Source: an uncultured Collinsella sp.
GTDB lineage: Bacteria > Actinomycetota > Coriobacteriia > Coriobacteriales > Coriobacteriaceae
NCBI GenBank assembly: GCA_900541645.1
Contig: UQKQ01000005.1
Location: 62,001-126,000 of the forward strand
Direction of reading: 5' to 3'
DNA: 64,000 nucleotides
In this document: piece after piece, positions 36,340-44,706 of the stretch
How the letters are laid out: each line of letters starts with the position of its first letter
Numbering within the stretch: position 1 is the stretch's first letter
Notes under the pieces: model-generated
Databases searched by the model: none
The model's input: only the letters and a program-made list of their open reading frames with translations
What the model was told of the DNA's origin: nothing
Program-made: the position numbers and the translations under genes

Positions 36340-37714
36340 GCCGTCTCCTCTCTGCGAACGACGCTGCGGCAGACGCGAACGCGCGCGCAACGTCGGGGTT
36401 CGCAGGATAGTACACATGCGGGAAGCCCGCAACCAGGGACGGGGTAGTCGTCATGCACGGCCAGCCTTTGTCGCGCCGGGGCTTTTGCGCCCAGAAGTCG
36501 CCGCCCGGGCAGGTGGACTGCCAGTAGTGGAACTCGTGCGCGCGGATGCGTGTGCCGCGCGGCCCGTAGAGCCCGTCGCGTTGGGAAGTGAGATTCACGT
36601 ACCCGAAATGGGACAGCCTTCCCCCGTTCTCGCTTGCGCCCTCAAGGGCGCCCGCAACAGGCCAGCGCCGCCCCTCGCTATCGGCGATTTCGCGCTGCAG
36701 GTACAGAAACCCACCGCATTCGGCGACCGTCGGCATGCCAGATTCCACCGCACGCCGCGCCGCCTCGCGCATCGGCGCGTTCTCGGAGAGCTGCCGCGCA
36801 TGGAGCTCCGGGTAGCCGCCTCCCAGATAGAGGGCGCTTGTCCCCCGGGGCAACTCGCTATCACACAGGGGGCTGAAAAAGGCCAGCTCGCAACCCAGGT
36901 CCTCGAGCGCGCGCAGGTTCTCCTCGTAGTAGAACGAGAACGCCTCGTCACGCGCGACGGCGATGATGGGCCGCGCTCCCGCGATCGGCTTCAACCGGTA
37001 AGGTTCCTCGCGGATATCGGGGGCCGTCGCCGCTATTTCGAGCAAGCGGTCGACGTCGACGCTCTTTTCCACCAGCTCGGCCATCTTGTCGATGCGCGCG
37101 GAGAGCTGCTCGACCTCGTCGGCGGTCACAAGGCCCAAATGCCGGCTTTCGAGCGAGAACGCCTCGTCGGCGGGGATATTCCCCAAAACCGCGACGCCCG
37201 TGTGCTTCTCGATCGCAGGCGCCGCGTAGGCGCAGGCAGCGGCGCTCGTCTTGTTCAGCACGACGCCGCGCACGTTCGCACAAGGCAGGAACTCGGCGAT
37301 GCCGCGGATTACGGCGGCGAGCGATAAAGACGCCCCACGCCCATTCACCACTAAAACGACCGGCGTTTCCGTGTCGCGCGCAACCTGGTAGCTGCTCGCG
37401 TCGGCCACGCCGGGCGCCATGCCGTCGTAGAAGCCCATGACCCCCTCGAGCACCGCGACATCCGCACCCGCGGCGCCGCGTGCGAGCAGGGCACGCAGCG
37501 TCGGGGCGTCGGTGAAGAAGCCGTCTAAGTTGCCCGAGCGCGCACCAACGACGCGGCGATGAAAGAGCGGGTCAATGTAGTCGGGGCCGCATTTGAAGGC
37601 CGAGCATGCGAGGCCGCGGCGCGCGAGCGCGCGCAGGAGCGCGCACGTAACGACCGTCTTGCCGCTCCCGCTCGAGGGCGCAGCGACCATGAAGCGCGGA
37701 ATGGACGTGCTCAC
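36332..37714 (-). CDS. cbiA: Cobyrinic acid a,c-diamide synthase
   Basis: ATP- and glutamine-dependent amidation of the a and c side chains. The 460-residue protein has the P-loop APSSGSGKTVVT, FKCGPDYIDPLFH, LEGVMGFYDG, and the glutaminase domain with AECGGFLYLQ (nucleophilic Cys) and GTRIRAHEFHYW. It begins with GTG 37714, overlapping the cbiET stop (GTGA). It is related to CbiP but acts earlier. Confidence 0.95.
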   Translation of the reverse strand: MSTSIPRFMVAAPSSGSGKTVVTCALLRALARRGLACSAFKCGPDYIDPLFHRRVVGARSGNLDGFFTDAPTLRALLARGAAGADVAVLEGVMGFYDGMAPGVADASSYQVARDTETPVVLVVNGRGASLSLAAVIRGIAEFLPCANVRGVVLNKTSAAACAYAAPAIEKHTGVAVLGNIPADEAFSLESRHLGLVTADEVEQLSARIDKMAELVEKSVDVDRLLEIAATAPDIREEPYRLKPIAGARPIIAVARDEAFSFYYEENLRALEDLGCELAFFSPLCDSELPRGTSALYLGGGYPELHARQLSENAPMREAARRAVESGMPTVAECGGFLYLQREIADSEGRRWPVAGALEGASENGGRLSHFGYVNLTSQRDGLYGPRGTRIRAHEFHYWQSTCPGGDFWAQKPRRDKGWPCMTTTPSLVAGFPHVYYPANPDVARAFASAAASFAERRRHG

Positions 37715-39108
37715 CGGGCGCCGCCTTCCCCACCTGCGGCGTTGCAGTTAGCAAGCGAGACCACCTCAACGGATGGGTTCCCCTCAGCAGAGGGGTCCTC
37801 CCCGACAGGCGACTCAGCAAGCGCCTCGACTTCGGCAAGCTCCTCGGCATCCGCGCCCGCACCACGCGCGCTGACGAGGAACACGGGATTTTGCGCCTTC
37901 ATAAGATGGTGCGAGCCTACAGCCTCGGCGCGGGCGGCCGACACCTGGCATGCCTCGAACCCCTTAAAGCGCGAACCCGAGAGGAGCGCGCACGCCTCGG
38001 TGAGCGTCTCAACGGTGACGCATGGCACGCACAGGCGAACCTGCGAGTTCTTCTCGAGTGCCGCCTCCACGATGGAGGGAAGCTCGCCGGCGCTCCCGCC
38101 GACGAACACGGCGTCGGGGACGGGCAGTTTCACGAGCGCTTCGGGGGCGACACCGGGGACCGCATGCACGTTGCCGCACCCGAATGCATCCGCGTTCTCT
38201 CGGATGAGCCGCACGCCGGCCGCGTTGCGCTCGACCGCCCATACCGACCCCGCTCGCGCGACGAGCGCCGCCTCGATCGACACGCTCCCCGTGCCGGCGC
38301 CGACATCCCACACGGTGTCGGTCGCGGTAAGGCGCAGCTTCGCGAGCGCGACGGCGCGCACCTCCTGCTTGGTCATGGGAACGTCACCGCGGATGAAGAG
38401 CTCGTCGGGAATGCCCGAGGAAGCGTACGGCCAGCGGGAGCTCGCGGCGCGGGATGCACCCGCAGGCGACCCGGCGCCGCCTGCGAAATCGATAAGCATC
38501 ACGTTCAAGTCGTCGAACGTCTGACCTGCGATTTCACTTGCGGTCGCACAGGTGATGCGCTCGTCGGGGTACGACAGGCGCTCGGCCACCGTCACGCGCG
38601 CGTCCCCGAAGCCCGCCTGCACAAGCTCGCCGGAAAGCCGCGAGGGGTCTTCCCCGCCCGACGTGACGAGGAAGAGCTCACCTGCGCGCTCGGCCTCGGC
38701 CACGATGTCGCACGCCACGCCGTGAGCGCTCGCAAAGCGCCAATCCTGCCATGGACGCGCGAGGCGCGCGGCGAGATACGACGCTGAGCTTATGCCGGGA
38801 ATGACGCGCACGTCCACCTGCGCGTTGCCGGAGAGCGCCTCCACCAGGCGGCGCGCGCCGCTGAACAGCCCCACATCGCCCGTCATCACGACCACGGCGC
38901 GCTGCCACGACGCCGCATCGGTGAGCGCGGCGACGATGTCCGCCGTCTTCACGAGCTCGCATCTCACCACGTCGGGCGGCACGTCGATGCCGGCAAGCGC
39001 GCGATGAGCGCCGATGACCACGTCGGCGATGTCGATCGCGTCGAGCGCCGCGCGCGAGAGCAAGTCGGGGTTTCCGGGCCCCGCCCCGATGATCGTTACC
39101 TTTCGCAT
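37711..39108 (-). CDS. cbiET: Cobalt-precorrin-7 C5- and C15-methyltransferase (CbiE-CbiT fusion)
   Basis: Two enzymes in one 465-residue chain. CbiE (about 1-215) is a SAM methyltransferase of the corrin type, with IIGAGPGNPDLLSRAA and MTGDVGLFSGA. CbiT (about 235-430) is a Rossmann C15-methyltransferase/C12-decarboxylase, with ELFIRGDVPMTKQEVRAVAL and DVGAGTGSVSIEAAL around residue 270. This corresponds to CobL. A tail of about 35 residues rich in Glu, Ala and Gly follows. The ATG 39108 lies inside the end of cbiH, with GGGAG upstream. Confidence 0.94.
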   Translation of the reverse strand: MRKVTIIGAGPGNPDLLSRAALDAIDIADVVIGAHRALAGIDVPPDVVRCELVKTADIVAALTDAASWQRAVVVMTGDVGLFSGARRLVEALSGNAQVDVRVIPGISSASYLAARLARPWQDWRFASAHGVACDIVAEAERAGELFLVTSGGEDPSRLSGELVQAGFGDARVTVAERLSYPDERITCATASEIAGQTFDDLNVMLIDFAGGAGSPAGASRAASSRWPYASSGIPDELFIRGDVPMTKQEVRAVALAKLRLTATDTVWDVGAGTGSVSIEAALVARAGSVWAVERNAAGVRLIRENADAFGCGNVHAVPGVAPEALVKLPVPDAVFVGGSAGELPSIVEAALEKNSQVRLCVPCVTVETLTEACALLSGSRFKGFEACQVSAARAEAVGSHHLMKAQNPVFLVSARGAGADAEELAEVEALAESPVGEDPSAEGNPSVEVVSLANCNAAGGEGGAR

Positions 39109-39839
39109 GGAATCTCCCGATACCCGCGCGGCGTGACCATACGGCCGCCTACGAGCGTCGTGTCCGCGTTGCCGACGAACACGGTGGTGAACATGTCGGC
39201 GTCGATCTCCCCCAGCTCGGAGAGCCTGCACATGCCCGACTGCTGCCCCTCGCGCCCGATGTTGCGTACCCAGCCGCAGAGCGTGTCGGGGGCCTTCCAT
39301 TCGAGCATAATCTTCGCCGCGCGTGAGAGCCTGTCGGCGCGCTTTCTGCTGCGCGGGTTGTACAAACAGATGCAGAAGTCGGCACTCGCGACGGCGGCGA
39401 GCTTGCGCTCGATGACCTCCCATGGCGTGAGCAGGTCGGAGAGCGACACGACCGCGAAGTCGTGGGCAAGCGGGGCGCCGAGCACCGCCGACCCGCTCTG
39501 AGCCGCGGTGGCCCCGGCGATAACTTCCACGTCTACATCGGGGTAGTCCTCCGAAAGCTCCAACACGGGGCTCGCCATGCCGTACACGCCCGCGTCACCG
39601 CTGCACACGAGCGCCACGGCTTCTCCGCTCTGCGCGCGCGAAAGTGCCAGGCGGCACCGTTCGACCTCGTGCATCATCGGCGTCGCGAGATGTGCCGCGT
39701 CGGGCACGGCGGCGAGCGCGAGCTCCACGTATTTCGTGTACCCCACAACGATGTCGGCCGCCTCGAGCGCACGCCGAGCCGCAATCGTCATGCCGTCGGG
39801 GCCGCCCGGGCCGATCCCCACCACGAAGAGCTTTCCCAT
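39096..39839 (-). CDS. cbiH: Cobalt-factor III C17-methyltransferase (ring contraction)
   Basis: SAM-dependent methylation at C17 with ring contraction. The 247-residue protein has the CbiH/CobJ signatures FVVGIGPGGPDGMT, VVGYTKYVEL, VCSGDAGVYGMA, VIAGATAAQSGSAVLGAPL and YNPRSRKR. The start is placed at ATG 39839 (TGATG overlap with cbiG; AAGGAG five bases before it). A GTG three bases earlier is possible. Confidence 0.95.
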   Translation of the reverse strand: MGKLFVVGIGPGGPDGMTIAARRALEAADIVVGYTKYVELALAAVPDAAHLATPMMHEVERCRLALSRAQSGEAVALVCSGDAGVYGMASPVLELSEDYPDVDVEVIAGATAAQSGSAVLGAPLAHDFAVVSLSDLLTPWEVIERKLAAVASADFCICLYNPRSRKRADRLSRAAKIMLEWKAPDTLCGWVRNIGREGQQSGMCRLSELGEIDADMFTTVFVGNADTTLVGGRMVTPRGYREIPCER

Positions 39840-40972
39840 CACCGCTCCTTAAACGAAAGTTCGATAGTTACCTTGGAAAACGCGACAGTCACGCCGCCGT
39901 GGGCGAGCTTCGGGAAGATAAGTTTGCCCCCGTCCGCGAGCGCCGCGCGCTCGCACACGTTGTCGACCCCCACCGTCGCGCGCACGAAATCAGATGGCGA
40001 AACGCTGCCTTCGACCTGCGACAACTCCTCTGCGGAATACGTCGCAAGCGGGATATTGCGCGCGCGGCAGAAGGCGAGCAGACCCTCCTCGTGCGCCTTC
40101 ACGTCGATCGTCGCCGCCTCGCGCACGGCCGAAGGCGAGATGCCCGCCTGCCCGCACGCGAGAAGAAACGCCTCCCCGATCGCTTCGGAGCACGCACCGC
40201 GACGACACCCTATGCCCGCAACGATGCAGGGCACGACAAGGCGAAGCGGCTCGGGTGCAGGCGTCTGCGCCCGCACACCCGCCGGCTTCCCCGTCTCACC
40301 GGCGGGCACGACCTCGCCCGTTGTCTCCGCCGCGCGAACGGACGTACCTGCATTCGCGCCAGCGAACGGTGACACGACGATATCGGCCCGAGCGCGGTCG
40401 GACGCAATGTCAACCCCCTCAGGCGGCTGTCCCGAAATAGGCATGTCGGAATAGAGCGCCACGCGCCCGCCCGAAAGCAGCCGCGCCGACACTCGCTTGA
40501 TAGCCTCGGGATTCGAAACGGCGAGCCCCGCACAGCGCGCCCACGTATCCACCGCCCACACGCCGCGGACGTCGGTCGCCGTGGTGATGACGGGGATGGC
40601 CCCTGCCGCGCGTGCCACAGTTTGCGCAAGCTCGTTCGCACCGCCCAAATGCCCCGACAAAAGCGGGACGGCAAAGCGCCCCGCCTCGTCGATCACCACA
40701 ACCGCGGGATCGGTTGCCTTCGAGGCGACATGCGGCGCGATCGCCCGCACGGCGATGCCCGCCGCGCCCACGAACAGAAGCGCGTCCGACGCTTCCCACG
40801 CGAGCGCCGTCCATGCGCGCAGGTCGGCCTTCCCCTCGCCGAACCCGCGCGAAACGGAAACGTCCCAGCCAAGGTCATCTTCACCTGTCTGCGCGCAATC
40901 GGAAAGCGCGCGTGCGGTGCGCTCCGCCAACGCATACCCCCTCTCAGTGAACGCTATGCAGGAAACCCTCAT
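39839..40972 (-). CDS. cbiG: Cobalt-precorrin-5A hydrolase
   Basis: Opens the delta-lactone of cobalt-precorrin-5A and releases acetaldehyde; specific to the anaerobic pathway. The 377-residue protein shows the expected core DALLFVGAAGIAVRAIAPHVASKATDPAVVVIDEAGRF and LLSGHLGGANELA (positions about 60-115), plus the C-terminal CbiG/CobE segment VAGIGCRRGACSEAI. A low-complexity linker (about 215-240) joins the two. The ATG directly follows the stop of the truncated cbiL. Confidence 0.94.
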   Translation of the reverse strand: MRVSCIAFTERGYALAERTARALSDCAQTGEDDLGWDVSVSRGFGEGKADLRAWTALAWEASDALLFVGAAGIAVRAIAPHVASKATDPAVVVIDEAGRFAVPLLSGHLGGANELAQTVARAAGAIPVITTATDVRGVWAVDTWARCAGLAVSNPEAIKRVSARLLSGGRVALYSDMPISGQPPEGVDIASDRARADIVVSPFAGANAGTSVRAAETTGEVVPAGETGKPAGVRAQTPAPEPLRLVVPCIVAGIGCRRGACSEAIGEAFLLACGQAGISPSAVREAATIDVKAHEEGLLAFCRARNIPLATYSAEELSQVEGSVSPSDFVRATVGVDNVCERAALADGGKLIFPKLAHGGVTVAFSKVTIELSFKER

Positions 40973-41206
40973 CTAGCGCACCACCATCGTCGAGAAGTAG
41001 CTGCCCCGATCGGGCACATCGTCGAGCGAGCGGTACAAGCGCTCGCCCGGAAGCCCACAGTCCTCTACGAGCTCGGCACCGTCGAAGGAGCCCTCCTCGT
41101 GAAGGATGCGCTTCGCGTCCGCAAGCGAGCGGCGCGCCTTCATGACCACCTTCGTCCCCGGCCAGCCGATTGCGCGGCGCACCCCGCACAGCGCGCCTTT
41201 ACTCAT
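40973..41206 (-). pseudogene. cbiL: Internally deleted cobalt-factor II C20-methyltransferase (cbiL remnant)
   Basis: A 77-residue frame. The first residues MSKGALCGV look like a CbiL start. From about residue 10 the sequence matches the family C-terminus: TKVVMKARRSLADAKRILHEEG, CGLPGERLYRSLDDV and YFSTMVV, compared from memory with LVLMK, LPGEQ and YFSTILV at the end of enterobacterial CbiL (about 237 residues). Roughly 150-160 residues holding the SAM site and catalytic core are missing, without breaking the frame or the overlaps with cbiD (eight bases) and cbiG (abutting). It cannot be a working methyltransferase. A misassembly or a separate full copy elsewhere cannot be excluded. Confidence 0.82.
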
Positions 41207-42383
41207 ACGTCGCCCCCAATTCCCCGATAACTGCATCGGCGCCCGACGTGCGGAAAAGCTCGCGGCGCTCGGCGTCGAACACGACAGCGGCGATGTCGCA
41301 TGCGCCTGCCGCGCGGCGGCGCAACCTGTCCTCGATTGCCGCAGCGAGCGAGGCGCGCGCAGCGTCCCCTACGCCGGCGGCCTCGATTACCTCGAGCGCC
41401 GCCGTGGTCGTGACCGACGACATGATCTCACGCACGGTCTTCGCGCCCGCGCCGGCCAAGGCCGCGTGGGCGGCCAGAATCTCCGCGCGGCAGTCGGCGG
41501 TACGCGAATGGGTGTCCATGATGCCGCCCGCGACCTTCACCAGCTTGCCGATGTGTCCCACAAGAAGGACATTGGTAAATCCCTCGCGAACGCAGCAATC
41601 AATCGCATCGCCCACAAAGTTGGAGATGAAGACCACCGGCGCACCGTTTAGGTGGAAATGCCCCGAGATGAACTGCGCGCCGTAGTTGCCGGGCGTGAGC
41701 ACGACTCCGCGCCGCCCCATAGCCGCATGCTGCCGGATCTCGAGCTCGATGCTGTCGCGCAAGGCAGCGAGGCTGCGCGGCTCGACGATGCCCGTCGTGC
41801 CCAAGATGGAGATGCCGTCCTCTATCCCCAGGTGCGGGTTGAAGGTCTTTTTGGCAAGGGCAACACCCTCGGGCACCGAAATCGTCACAGCAATATTTCC
41901 AGAAAAGCCGTGCGCGGCGCACACCTCGCGCACCGCCGAAGTGATCATCGCGCGCGGCGTCGCGTTGATGGCGGCCGCCCCCACCGGCTGCTCGAGCCCG
42001 GGCAGCGTCACGCGCCCCACGCCCACGCCGCCATCGACGGAAACTTCCGATTCGCGCGTGGGCACGCCCTTGCTGCCCGCAGCGCCCGTGCCCGACCCCG
42101 CATGTTCCACGCGCGCGTACACGAGCACGCCGTCGGTCACATCGGCATCGTCGCCTGCGTCCTTTCGCACGGCGCACTGGGCACACCCCTCGCCGATGCA
42201 TGCGTCGACCACGTTCGCCTCGACGGGCAGCCCGCCGGGGGTGACGATCGAGACGTGGCTGACGGGCTTTCGTGACAAGAGCATCTCGCAGGCCGCCTTC
42301 GCCGCGAGCGCGGCGCAGCTCCCCGTGGTGTAGCCGCAGCGCAGGCGGGTCGTCCCGGTATATATGTAGTGCTCGAAGGCCAC
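41199..42383 (-). CDS. cbiD: Cobalt-precorrin-5B C1-methyltransferase
   Basis: Methylates C1 in the anaerobic pathway. The 394-residue protein has the CbiD N-terminal signature LRCGYTTGSCAALAAKAA, VSIVTPGG, the IEDGISILGTTGIVEP segment and HIGKLVKVAGGIMDTHSR. The GTG start at 42383 lies one base beyond the cbiF stop; the ribosome site (GAAGG) is farther than usual, and translation may depend on coupling. Its end overlaps the cbiL remnant. Confidence 0.95.
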   Translation of the reverse strand: MAFEHYIYTGTTRLRCGYTTGSCAALAAKAACEMLLSRKPVSHVSIVTPGGLPVEANVVDACIGEGCAQCAVRKDAGDDADVTDGVLVYARVEHAGSGTGAAGSKGVPTRESEVSVDGGVGVGRVTLPGLEQPVGAAAINATPRAMITSAVREVCAAHGFSGNIAVTISVPEGVALAKKTFNPHLGIEDGISILGTTGIVEPRSLAALRDSIELEIRQHAAMGRRGVVLTPGNYGAQFISGHFHLNGAPVVFISNFVGDAIDCCVREGFTNVLLVGHIGKLVKVAGGIMDTHSRTADCRAEILAAHAALAGAGAKTVREIMSSVTTTAALEVIEAAGVGDAARASLAAAIEDRLRRRAAGACDIAAVVFDAERRELFRTSGADAVIGELGATYE

Positions 42384-42384
42384 G

Positions 42385-43176
42385 CTAGCTGCTCGCCTTC
42401 CGATACCCCGTGGCAAACGAAGGGTCGTAAAGCTTGCTGCGCTCGTACGACTCCGCTTGCGCGCCGTCGTGCGCAAGCCCGCCGCGAGCTCCGAGCACGC
42501 GGCCCACCACCACGAGCGCCGTGCGGTCGATGCCCTCTCGCGCGCCCGCATCGGCGAGCGTGCCCACTGTGCAGCGCACCACGCGCTCCTCAGGCCAGGT
42601 CGCCTTGTACACGAGCGCCGCCGGCTCGTCGGAGCTGCGGCCCGCGGCCAAAAGCTCGGCGGAAAGCTCGGCGAGCATACCCGAGCTCAGGAAGATGACC
42701 ATAGTCGAGCCGCTTTCCGCCATGGTGCGCATGCCCTCGCCCGCGGGCATGGGGGTACGTCCGGAAAGCCGCGTGATCACGACCGACTGGCTGATTCCCG
42801 GCAGCGTGTATTCCTGGCGAAGCGCCGCCGCGGCACCGCAAAAGCTCGACACGCCGGGCACCACCTCGTAGTCCACGCCGCGCGCGTCGAGCGCGTCCAT
42901 CTGCTCCTGGATGGCGCCGTACAGGCACGGGTCGCCCGTGTGCAGGCGCACCACTTCCTCGCCCCGCGCATCTGCCGCGCACATCACGTCGAGCACTTCC
43001 TCCAAGGTCATGTGCGCGCTGTCGTAGACGATGCAGGATTCCTTGCACTCAGCGAGCAGCTCGGGGTTCACAAGGCTTCCCGCCCAAACGACCACGTCGG
43101 CCGCGCGCAGAAGGCGCGCCCCGCGCAGCGTGATAAGGTCGGCGGCGCCCGAGCCTGCGCCAACGATATGAATCAT
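42385..43176 (-). CDS. cbiF: Cobalt-precorrin-4 C11-methyltransferase
   Basis: First gene of the leftward operon. The 263-residue corrin SAM-methyltransferase has HIVGAGSGAADLITLRGARLL, VVWAGSLVNPELL, RLHTGDPCLYGAIQEQMD and VVPGVSSFCGAAAAL, typical of CbiF/CobM. The ATG 43176 has GGGAAGG upstream. The 5' leader (about 150 bases to a possible minus-10 at 43332-43337) shows no B12-box, unlike the divergent operon. Confidence 0.95.
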   Translation of the reverse strand: MIHIVGAGSGAADLITLRGARLLRAADVVVWAGSLVNPELLAECKESCIVYDSAHMTLEEVLDVMCAADARGEEVVRLHTGDPCLYGAIQEQMDALDARGVDYEVVPGVSSFCGAAAALRQEYTLPGISQSVVITRLSGRTPMPAGEGMRTMAESGSTMVIFLSSGMLAELSAELLAAGRSSDEPAALVYKATWPEERVVRCTVGTLADAGAREGIDRTALVVVGRVLGARGGLAHDGAQAESYERSKLYDPSFATGYRKASS

Positions 43177-43307
43177 CCGAGCCTTCCCTTCCCGTTTCTC
43201 ATCGCAACCGTTTACGCCGCCATTCGCGCAGCGGGCAAAACACGGCGCCTGCGGCGGCAATCGGCACAAATACGCAGGCAGGAGGCGCAATGCCGCCCGC
43301 CCTGGCT

Positions 43308-43336
43308 TTGACACGTTCACAAGTGCCCACTATCAT
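43308..43336 (+). promoter_or_regulatory. Promoter for the riboswitch-cbiK operon
   Basis: TTGACA (43308-43313), 17 bases, then TATCAT (43331-43336): close to the housekeeping consensus. Transcription would begin about 43343, just before the riboswitch. The minus-10 lies in a near-palindrome ACTATCATAGT (43329-43339), so the opposite strand also reads TATGAT and could serve the leftward cbi operon. Confidence 0.75.
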
Positions 43337-43344
43337 AGTAAAAG

Positions 43345-43515
43345 TTTCGGCAACGAGCATATGACAATCGGATAAAAGGAAATGACCGGCGCGGCGCCCG
43401 CACAGCCCGCGCTGGCTTGCGGAGGGAACCAGGTGGGAATCCTGGGCAAGGGACATTACTGTATAGGACGCGCGGGCGAACCGCCTCGCGCCCCAAGCCA
43501 GACTGCTTCGCCTTT
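43345..43515 (+). promoter_or_regulatory. Cobalamin riboswitch (adenosylcobalamin-type B12 element)
   Basis: The B12-box region is at 43424-43465: GGGAACCAGGTGGGAATCC, then CTGGGCA, GGGAC and ACTGTATAGG, in the order expected for the cobalamin aptamer core. The downstream AAGCCAGAC (43495-43503) followed by TGCTTCGCC matches the conserved 3' part. Outer boundaries are approximate. Downstream, CACGGC/GCCGTG (43520-43534) and a T-rich stretch near 43567-43575 could form the expression platform ahead of cbiK. Only the plus strand shows the motif. Confidence 0.85.
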
Positions 43516-43634
43516 TCCTCACGGCATCGCCGTGGCGTTAGCTCCTTGTGAACCCCGAGGGGTGCGCTTTTCTTTCGCTTGTGCCGACAAGCAACTGTCG
43601 CCGGGGGACCGGCAAACCGAGGAAAGGAAAAACC

Positions 43635-44561
43635 ATGTCCGACCAGATGTCACGCCGCGGCTTCATGGGCGCCGCAGCAACCGGAGCCGTCGCGCTCGCC
43701 GGAGTCGCGCTCGCGGGCTGCTCCAACACCTCCGCGAGTTCCGAAAAATCGAGTGAAAAGGAGAAGGCCGTGAAGCCGGTCATCCTCGTCACGAGCTTCG
43801 GCACGAGCTACAACGACTCGCGCCACATCACCATCGGCGCCATCGAAGACGCTATCCGCGAGAAGTACTGGCAGGACTACGACATTCGCCGCGCCTTCAC
43901 CGCGCAGATCATCATCGACAAGCTGAAGAAGCGCGACGGCATCACGATCGACAACATGACCGAGGCGCTCGACCGCTGCGTGGAAGACGGCGTGAAGGAA
44001 ATCGTCGTGCAGCCGACGCATCTCATGGGTGGCCTGGAATACACCGACGTGAAAGACGAGCTCGACAAGTACGCCGACAAGTTCGACAAGATCTCGCTCG
44101 GCGACCCGCTGCTCACCTCCGACGACGACTACAAGAAGGTGGCCGCAGCCATTAAGGAGAACATGGCGTCCTTCGACGACGGCAAGACGGCGCTGTGCCT
44201 CATGGGCCACGGCACCGAAGCCGATTCCAACGCCGACTATGCCAAGATGCAGGAAGTGTTTAAGAACGAGGGCTTGACGCAGTTCTTCGTCGGCACCGTC
44301 GAAGCCGAACCGACCTGCGAGGATGTTATCGCCGCCGCGAGCGCCGCAGGCTACAAGAAGGCCGTGCTCGCGCCGTTCATGGTGGTCGCGGGCGACCACG
44401 CGAATAACGACATGGCAGACGAGACCGACCCCGACAGCTGGGCTGCGAAGTTCGTGGCCGCCGGCTTCGAAGTGACGTGCCTGCTCCAGGGTCTGGGACA
44501 GAACGTCGCGGTCGACGACATCTACGTCTCGCACGTGGACGACGCCATCGCCAAGCTGTAA
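43635..44561 (+). CDS. cbiK: CbiK-type sirohydrochlorin cobaltochelatase with export/lipoprotein signal
   Basis: Class II chelatase of 308 residues that inserts Co2+ (or Fe2+) into sirohydrochlorin. The mature part begins KPVILVTSFGTSYNDSRHITIGAIEDAI and has VQPTHLMGGLEY, LMGHGTEADSN and APFMVVAGDHANNDMADETDPDSW, the CbiK metal and active-site segments. The N-terminus is unusual: MSDQMSRRGFMGAAATGAVALAGVALAGC carries a twin-arginine-like SRRGF and a lipobox LAGC, so the enzyme should be exported and lipid-anchored. A periplasmic CbiK is known in Desulfovibrio. It is the first gene after the cobalamin riboswitch, ahead of an uptake system. Cytoplasmic use would require an alternative start, and none is obvious. 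Confidence 0.88.
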   Translation: MSDQMSRRGFMGAAATGAVALAGVALAGCSNTSASSEKSSEKEKAVKPVILVTSFGTSYNDSRHITIGAIEDAIREKYWQDYDIRRAFTAQIIIDKLKKRDGITIDNMTEALDRCVEDGVKEIVVQPTHLMGGLEYTDVKDELDKYADKFDKISLGDPLLTSDDDYKKVAAAIKENMASFDDGKTALCLMGHGTEADSNADYAKMQEVFKNEGLTQFFVGTVEAEPTCEDVIAAASAAGYKKAVLAPFMVVAGDHANNDMADETDPDSWAAKFVAAGFEVTCLLQGLGQNVAVDDIYVSHVDDAIAKL

Positions 44562-44570
44562 ACTCGCCGC

Positions 44571-44642
44571 GCACGGGGGCGCCGGTCGCGTCCCCGTGCA
44601 ACGGGCATGCGCCTTCCCCGACTGACGGCGCATGCCCGTTGC
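44571..44642 (+). terminator. Two nested strong hairpins after cbiK
   Basis: GCACGGGG (44571-44578) pairs with CCCCGTGC (44592-44599). Then GCAACGGGCATGCGCC (44598-44613) pairs over 16 bases with 44627-44642. There is no T-run after the second. They share three bases, so only one can fully form at a time. They may dampen read-through or protect the cbiK message. Confidence 0.6.
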
Positions 44643-44706
44643 ATTCGCATCCCGCCCGCCCACCGCACGGCGCGGGCGGTCGAAGCGATTGAAAGGAACC
44701 CCCTCC

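Noticed and set aside
43177..43340. Possible second cobalamin riboswitch on the minus strand upstream of cbiF
   Set aside because: I looked for the GGTG..AA.TCC core and the ACTGT segment on this strand and found neither.
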